Shown: positions 46,273 to 49,465 of the stretch, piece after piece
Layout of the letters: every line of letters begins with the position of its first letter
Numbering within the stretch: the stretch's first letter is position 1
Source: an uncultured Oscillospiraceae bacterium
Lineage (GTDB): Bacteria > Bacillota > Clostridia > Oscillospirales > Oscillospiraceae
Assembly (NCBI GenBank): GCA_910588495.1
Contig: CAJUPU010000019.1
Coordinates: 1 to 49,465, forward strand
Direction of reading: 5' to 3'
DNA: 49,465 nt
Translations under genes and position numbers: made by a program
The notes under the pieces: generated by a model
Database searches by the model: none
What the model was told of the DNA's origin: nothing
Seen by the model: only the letters and a program-made list of their open reading frames with translations

Positions 46273-46301
46273 GGGCCTGTCCATGGGGACAGGCCCTTCT
46301 T
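46273..46301 (+). terminator. Terminator of the ClC unit
   Basis: GGGCCTGTCC and GGACAGGCCC form a 10-bp stem followed by TTCTTC. The same 10-base arms recur in the terminator at 47186. Confidence 0.8.
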
Positions 46302-46516
46302 CAACGGAGCAGCTCCTCGATCGATACGCCCAGCACCTGCGCCAGCTTTTTCAATTCGATATCAGTCACAAAGCGCTGGCCGCTCTCGATACGCTGAACG
46401 GCGTTTTTCTCCAGGTCCAGCCCGGCCAGTTGCAGCAGGCCCGCCAAATTATTTTGTGAGATCTTCGGCCGCATCGCCATCCGCAGGCGGGCAACATTTT
46501 TCCCACACAGATTCAA
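46301..46516 (-). CDS. XRE HTH regulator (second of an overlapping pair)
   Basis: From the TTG at 46516 this gives a 71-residue Cro/CI-type protein (MNLCGKNVARLR ... GVSIEELLR), a complete small XRE domain with the RIESGQRFVTD recognition helix region. The start is chosen by similarity to related proteins. No ribosome binding site is visible and its first 68 bp overlap the end of the upstream XRE gene in another frame, so translation may depend on coupling or frameshifting. A-runs near 46535-46560 make a sequencing or programmed frameshift possible. Confidence 0.65.
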   Translation of the reverse strand: MNLCGKNVARLRMAMRPKISQNNLAGLLQLAGLDLEKNAVQRIESGQRFVTDIELKKLAQVLGVSIEELLR

Positions 46517-46763
46517 CGTGCCGTCTGGGTTTTTTATTTTTGAACATTTTTTCACCCTCTTCGGGACAGTCCGTGCGGCCCAAAAGATAGTCGATGCTTG
46601 TCCCATAATAGTCGGCCAGTTTGATCAAAACATCAGTGGGGATGTCCCGTTTACCAAGTTCATATTGCGAATAACAAACTTGTGAACAAGTCAGATATTC
46701 TGCAAGGGTTTTCTGTTTCAAGTCCGAATCTTCTCTCAAGTCACGGATCCTTCTATACACCAT
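46449..46763 (-). CDS. XRE HTH regulator (first of an overlapping pair)
   Basis: A 104-residue protein with a Cro/CI HTH at residues 1-70 (LKQKTLAEYLTCSQVCYSQYE, given in part: LKQKTLAEYL; ending LADYYGTSIDYLLGRTD). It is similar to the XRE protein at 24869. The tail after about residue 75 is probably not conserved, because it runs through the start of the second XRE gene in a different frame. The ATG at 46763 has AAAGGAG 7 nt upstream. GC content here is clearly lower than in the neighbourhood. Confidence 0.8.
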   Translation of the reverse strand: MVYRRIRDLREDSDLKQKTLAEYLTCSQVCYSQYELGKRDIPTDVLIKLADYYGTSIDYLLGRTDCPEEGEKMFKNKKPRRHVESVWEKCCPPADGDAAEDLTK

Positions 46764-46784
46764 CTGTGTACTCCTTTCAAATCG

Positions 46785-46803
46785 AAAGTATACACAAAGT
46801 ATA
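46785..46803. promoter_or_regulatory. Direct-repeat operator candidate
   Basis: AAAGTATA at 46785-46792 and 46796-46803, 11 bp apart, about one helical turn. They include TATACT -10 candidates for the XRE gene on the minus strand, so binding of its product would be autoregulatory. Confidence 0.45.
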
Positions 46804-46822
46804 GATAAAACATTTTGCTCTA

Positions 46823-46851
46823 TTGACTTATAGCTCAAAATGCTCTAAAAT
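46823..46851 (+). promoter_or_regulatory. Sigma-A promoter of the 103-residue gene
   Basis: TTGACT (46823-46828), 17 bp, TAAAAT (46846-46851), divergent from the XRE pair. Confidence 0.7.
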
Positions 46852-46872
46852 TGCCTTGAGGTGAAGGTTGCC

Positions 46873-47184
46873 ATGCGGATATTGAAAGGCACGGAACAGC
46901 TTTTATATGACGCCAGCCGGGAGCAGGAGTTGATGGATATTTTGGGAATCCAAAGCATGGACGAGGTCACCATCATACCCTGGCGCTCTCCCGACACGCC
47001 GCCCCAGGATGCCCGGTATGTTTTGCTGAAGTTTTATGACCCCGTCATGGATGAGGCAGCTTTTGACATGTTTTCCTATGAAAACGGGGTCTACTCTCAC
47101 CACACTTTGGACAGCACATGGGTCACCTGTCCTCATCACTTGATTCTGGGCTGGGCCTATCCCATCAGCGAATCCAGAAAATAG
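46873..47184 (+). CDS. Hypothetical protein of 103 residues
   Basis: An unrecognised soluble protein (MRILKGTEQLLYDASREQEL ... HHLILGWAYPISESRK). Mixed alpha/beta; no membrane segment. ATG 46873 is preferred over GTG 46861 because GAGGTGAAGG is well spaced from it. Divergent from the XRE pair and ended by its own terminator, so it looks like the cargo or partner of a small regulator-controlled cassette. Confidence 0.7.
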   Translation: MRILKGTEQLLYDASREQELMDILGIQSMDEVTIIPWRSPDTPPQDARYVLLKFYDPVMDEAAFDMFSYENGVYSHHTLDSTWVTCPHHLILGWAYPISESRK

Positions 47185-47185
47185 A

Positions 47186-47219
47186 GGGCCTGTCCGAATG
47201 GACAGGCCCCTAAAAGTTT
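47186..47219 (+). terminator. Terminator of the accessory cassette
   Basis: Stem GGGCCTGTCC / GGACAGGCCC with GAAT loop, followed by a T-rich tail after CTAAAAG. The arms are identical to those at 46273-46296. Confidence 0.8.
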
Positions 47220-47233
47220 CTTTTTGCTTACTA

Positions 47234-47363
47234 TTGTCACGCTTCGCCTGTTCGCAACGCGCGGCTTCCTTCCGGCTCGGACAAAACCCATCCGGGCCGT
47301 TGGCCCTCTTTGGGCTTTTGTCCTCGCTCCAGTCCATCCGCGCTGCTCACGACGGCTCAACGC
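47234..47363 (-). repeat. Intergenic hairpin repeat, locus D
   Basis: Reverse-oriented copy of the locus B type. Stem arms are TTTTGTCC (47316-47323) and GGACAAAA (47279-47286). The tail TTGTCACGCTTCGCCTGTTC at 47234 is shared with locus B and with the ileS T-box leader. It fills the space between the cassette terminator and obgE. Confidence 0.85.
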
Positions 47364-47398
47364 TTCTTCTTTTTCTTTTCAAAGAAAAAGTAAGGCCC

Positions 47399-48682
47399 TT
47401 ATCTCTGATACTCAAACTCCAGATTATAGAGGCACACCGTATCCCCATCCTGCACCCCCAGCTCCTCCAGCTGCTGGTACACCCCGGCGTCCCGCAGCCG
47501 CCGCTCGAACCAGTTCCGGCTCTCGTAGTCGGAAAAGTTCACGTTGGCCATGAGCTGGCGCAGCCAGGGCCCGTCCACCAGCCAGACGCCGTCCTCGTCC
47601 TGCTGGATGTCCAGGGACTCGGAGGTGTCCACCTCCGGCGGGCGCTCCACGTAGGTGGATTCGTAGACGATCACCGGGGGGAGGTCCGCCAGCTCCCGGG
47701 CGGCGGCGTACATCAGTTCCTTCGTCCCCTGGTGGGTGGCGGCGGACAGCTGGAACAGGGGACAGCCCTTGGCCTCCACGTGGGAGCGCAGCTGGTCCAA
47801 AAGCCCGGGATCCTCCATGATATCCACCTTGTTGGCCGCCACGATCATCCGGCGGGAGGCCAGCTCCGGGGACCAGCGCTGGAGCTCCTGGCAGATGGCG
47901 TCGAAGTCGGCCACCGGGTCCCGCCCCTCGGAGCCGGACACGTCCACCACGTGGATCAGCAGGCGGCAGCGGTCCACATGGCGCAAAAAGTCGTGGCCCA
48001 GCCCCGCGCCGTCCGCCGCCCCCTCGATGATCCCGGGGATGTCGGCCAGCACGAAGGACGTCCCCTCGTCCACCGCCACCACCCCCAGGTTGGGGGACAG
48101 GGTGGTGAAGTGGTAGTTTGCGATCTTGGGCTGGGCCCGGGTGACCACGCTGAGCAGGGTGGACTTGCCCACGTTGGGGAAGCCCACCAGCCCCACGTCG
48201 GCCAGCAGCTTCAGCTCCAAAAGGACCTCCCGGTACTGCCCCGGCAATCCCGCCTTGGCGAACCGGGGGACCTGACGGGTGGGGGTGGCGAAGTGCTGGT
48301 TGCCCCAGCCGCCGTTGCCCCCCCTTGCCAGCACGAAGTCCTCCTGGCCGGACATGTCGCAGATGATCTCCTTTGTCTCCAGGTCCCGGACCACCGTGCC
48401 CCGGGGGACCCGGATCACCAGATCCGCCCCGTCCTTGCCGGAGCAGCGCTTGCCCTGGCCGTCCTTGCCGTTCTCGGCGGTGTATTTGCGCTTGTAGCGG
48501 AAGTCCATCAGGGTGGACATGTGGGGGTCCACCCGCAGGATGATGTCGCCGCCCCGGCCGCCGTCGCCGCCGTCGGGGCCGCCCGCCGCCACGTATTTCT
48601 CCCGGTGGAAGGCCACGGCCCCGCCTCCCCCCGCGCCCGCCCGGACGGTGATCCGGGCGGTGTCGATGAATCGATCAGCCAT
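47399..48682 (-). CDS. obgE: GTPase ObgE/CgtA
   Basis: A 427-residue essential ribosome-associated GTPase. The glycine-rich Obg fold (1-158, with GGPDGGDGGRGG) is followed by the G domain (G1 GFPNVGKST, G3 DIPGIIEGA, G4 NKVD) and a C-terminal OCT domain (about 345-427) typical of Gram-positive Obg. rpmA and rplU, its common neighbours, are not present. The ATG at 48682 has a purine-rich GGAGATCG upstream. Confidence 0.97.
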   Translation of the reverse strand: MADRFIDTARITVRAGAGGGGAVAFHREKYVAAGGPDGGDGGRGGDIILRVDPHMSTLMDFRYKRKYTAENGKDGQGKRCSGKDGADLVIRVPRGTVVRDLETKEIICDMSGQEDFVLARGGNGGWGNQHFATPTRQVPRFAKAGLPGQYREVLLELKLLADVGLVGFPNVGKSTLLSVVTRAQPKIANYHFTTLSPNLGVVAVDEGTSFVLADIPGIIEGAADGAGLGHDFLRHVDRCRLLIHVVDVSGSEGRDPVADFDAICQELQRWSPELASRRMIVAANKVDIMEDPGLLDQLRSHVEAKGCPLFQLSAATHQGTKELMYAAARELADLPPVIVYESTYVERPPEVDTSESLDIQQDEDGVWLVDGPWLRQLMANVNFSDYESRNWFERRLRDAGVYQQLEELGVQDGDTVCLYNLEFEYQR

Positions 48683-48706
48683 AACGATCTCCTTTTCGTG
48701 GAATGG

Positions 48707-49144
48707 TCACCGGCACAGCCCCTGGAAGAAGCGCCGGGCGTTTTCCAGGTCGGCCTGGCTGGGGCGGCCCTTTGCGATGCCGCCGATGAGCTTGAAGGGC
48801 CCGAAGGTGTCGTAGCCCCGGCAGCCGAATTCCCCCGCCACCACGGCGGACTTCTCCCTGGCCACCGCCGCGATGGACTTGGTGTTGGCCCGCCCGCCGT
48901 AGGTGCACAGGAAGAACACCCGCTTGCCCTGGGGCAGGTTGTTCCGGGCGAACTCCAGCACATTGCGGTGGAATCTCCAGCCGTAGATGCCGGAGGCAAA
49001 GCCGATAAGGTCATACTGCCCCAGATCGGCCTGTTTTTGCGCCCCGGCGTCGATGAGGTCCACGTCATGGCCCTGGGCGATGGCGTCCACCAGCTTTTTG
49101 GTGTTGCCGTGGTGGATCGACTGGTATACGATAGCGGTCCTCAT
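48707..49144 (-). CDS. Flavodoxin-family protein
   Basis: A 145-residue flavodoxin-like protein. The FMN phosphate loop is YQSIHHGNTKKL (6-17); further features are GFASGIYGWRFH and the TYGGRAN loop. It resembles the short flavodoxin/menaquinone-dependent protoporphyrinogen-oxidase-like proteins of anaerobes. The start at 49144 has AGGAGG upstream and fits the family. A longer in-frame start at 49258 also has AAGGAGG and would add 38 residues unlike flavodoxin; it may be a remnant. Confidence 0.85.
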   Translation of the reverse strand: MRTAIVYQSIHHGNTKKLVDAIAQGHDVDLIDAGAQKQADLGQYDLIGFASGIYGWRFHRNVLEFARNNLPQGKRVFFLCTYGGRANTKSIAAVAREKSAVVAGEFGCRGYDTFGPFKLIGGIAKGRPSQADLENARRFFQGLCR

Positions 49145-49271
49145 ATCAGATCGGCCTCCTGCTTTCATATCGTCCTGCGCCGGGCGGACACGCCGCTGTC
49201 CGCCCGCCCAGGTCCCGCCTTCCAGCACCGCGAAGTTCTGCCGGTGGAAGGCGTCCATGACATGACCTCCT

Positions 49272-49465
49272 TCTTGTCAGGCTGCGAGCAGGTCAGGACG
49301 CTCGGTCTCTTTCCCTCCGATTCGGGCTGCTCTCCGGGCCGCCTTGCGGCCCTGCGCTCGCCCTCACTCCAGTCCAAGCTCCCTCGCCGACCTGCTCTCC
49401 GCCCTTCTCATCTTGTCAGGCTGCGAGCAGGTCAGGACGCTCGGTCTCTTTCCCTCCGATTCGGG
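49272..49465 (-). repeat. Tandem intergenic hairpin repeat, locus E (cut by window end)
   Basis: A unit starting at 49272 repeats at 49411 (period 139 bp) and runs to the window end. On the minus strand it has GGAGCTTGGACTGGAGTGAG, an internal GGGCCG/CGGCCC hairpin and CGAATCGGAGGGAAA. It is the fifth locus of the family and the second tandem one. Confidence 0.85.

Noticed and set aside
49165..49258. N-terminal extension of the flavodoxin from a start at 49258
   Set aside because: A good ribosome site is present, but the 38 extra residues are unlike flavodoxins and a second good site precedes the family-consistent start at 49144. Kept only as an alternative.

Overview
The window is a high-GC, gene-dense chromosomal segment of a low-oxygen Firmicute, most likely an endospore-lineage Clostridia of the Oscillospiraceae type. 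The evidence is a gerA-type germination operon, the holB-ricT-darA neighbourhood known from Bacillus, SepF/DivIVA, MurT/GatD, T-box control of ileS, TTG/GTG starts and AGGAGG ribosome binding sites. No rRNA, tRNA, CRISPR array or intact transposase gene was seen. The genus is not determined.

Layout: 1-3.2 kb is a compact gerA-gerC-gerB operon on the minus strand, with two strong tandem promoters firing out of the left edge. 3.3-9.2 kb (plus): a COG2509 flavoprotein, miaB, mreD and a class B PBP2. 9.5-12.5 kb (minus): galM with a split transketolase. 12.6-19.1 kb (plus): a DUF1538 membrane protein with a tandem PII-like protein, a NUDIX hydrolase, then a yaaO/darA/holB/ricT cluster like that of Bacillus but without tmk and yaaR. 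19.2-21.3 kb: an ECF sigma factor translationally coupled to a membrane-anchored serpin that sits where an anti-sigma factor would be expected.

21.3-28.3 kb is the most unusual stretch. It has a 639-bp non-coding element with terminal inverted repeats, ileS, and an XRE regulator/small-protein cassette lying between ileS and its isoleucine T-box leader. It also has a second copy of a structured 220-bp repeat, prmA, and a pair of proteins (one HTH, one membrane-anchored) that share a homologous C-terminal domain. 28.3-36.2 kb (minus) is a long operon: shikimate-kinase-like, DEAD-box helicase, metallophosphoesterase, mnmG, GyrI-like, murT, gatD. 36.3-43.3 kb: methyltransferase, PilZ protein, miaA-hfq, HlyD-like adaptor, yggS-sepF-divIVA and two small ORFs. 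43.3-49.1 kb: gap, a ClC channel, a small accessory cassette with two overlapping XRE genes, obgE and a flavodoxin.

A family of about 135-bp intergenic hairpin repeats occurs at five loci (27.1, 28.1, 39.3, 47.2 and 49.3 kb), twice as near-perfect tandem units. Stem base pairs covary between copies, and at hfq the flanking direct repeat carries the hfq stop codon. The strongest candidates for something undescribed are the sigma factor-serpin pair, this covarying hairpin family with its larger TIR-bounded relative, and the ileS T-box split by a self-regulated cassette.
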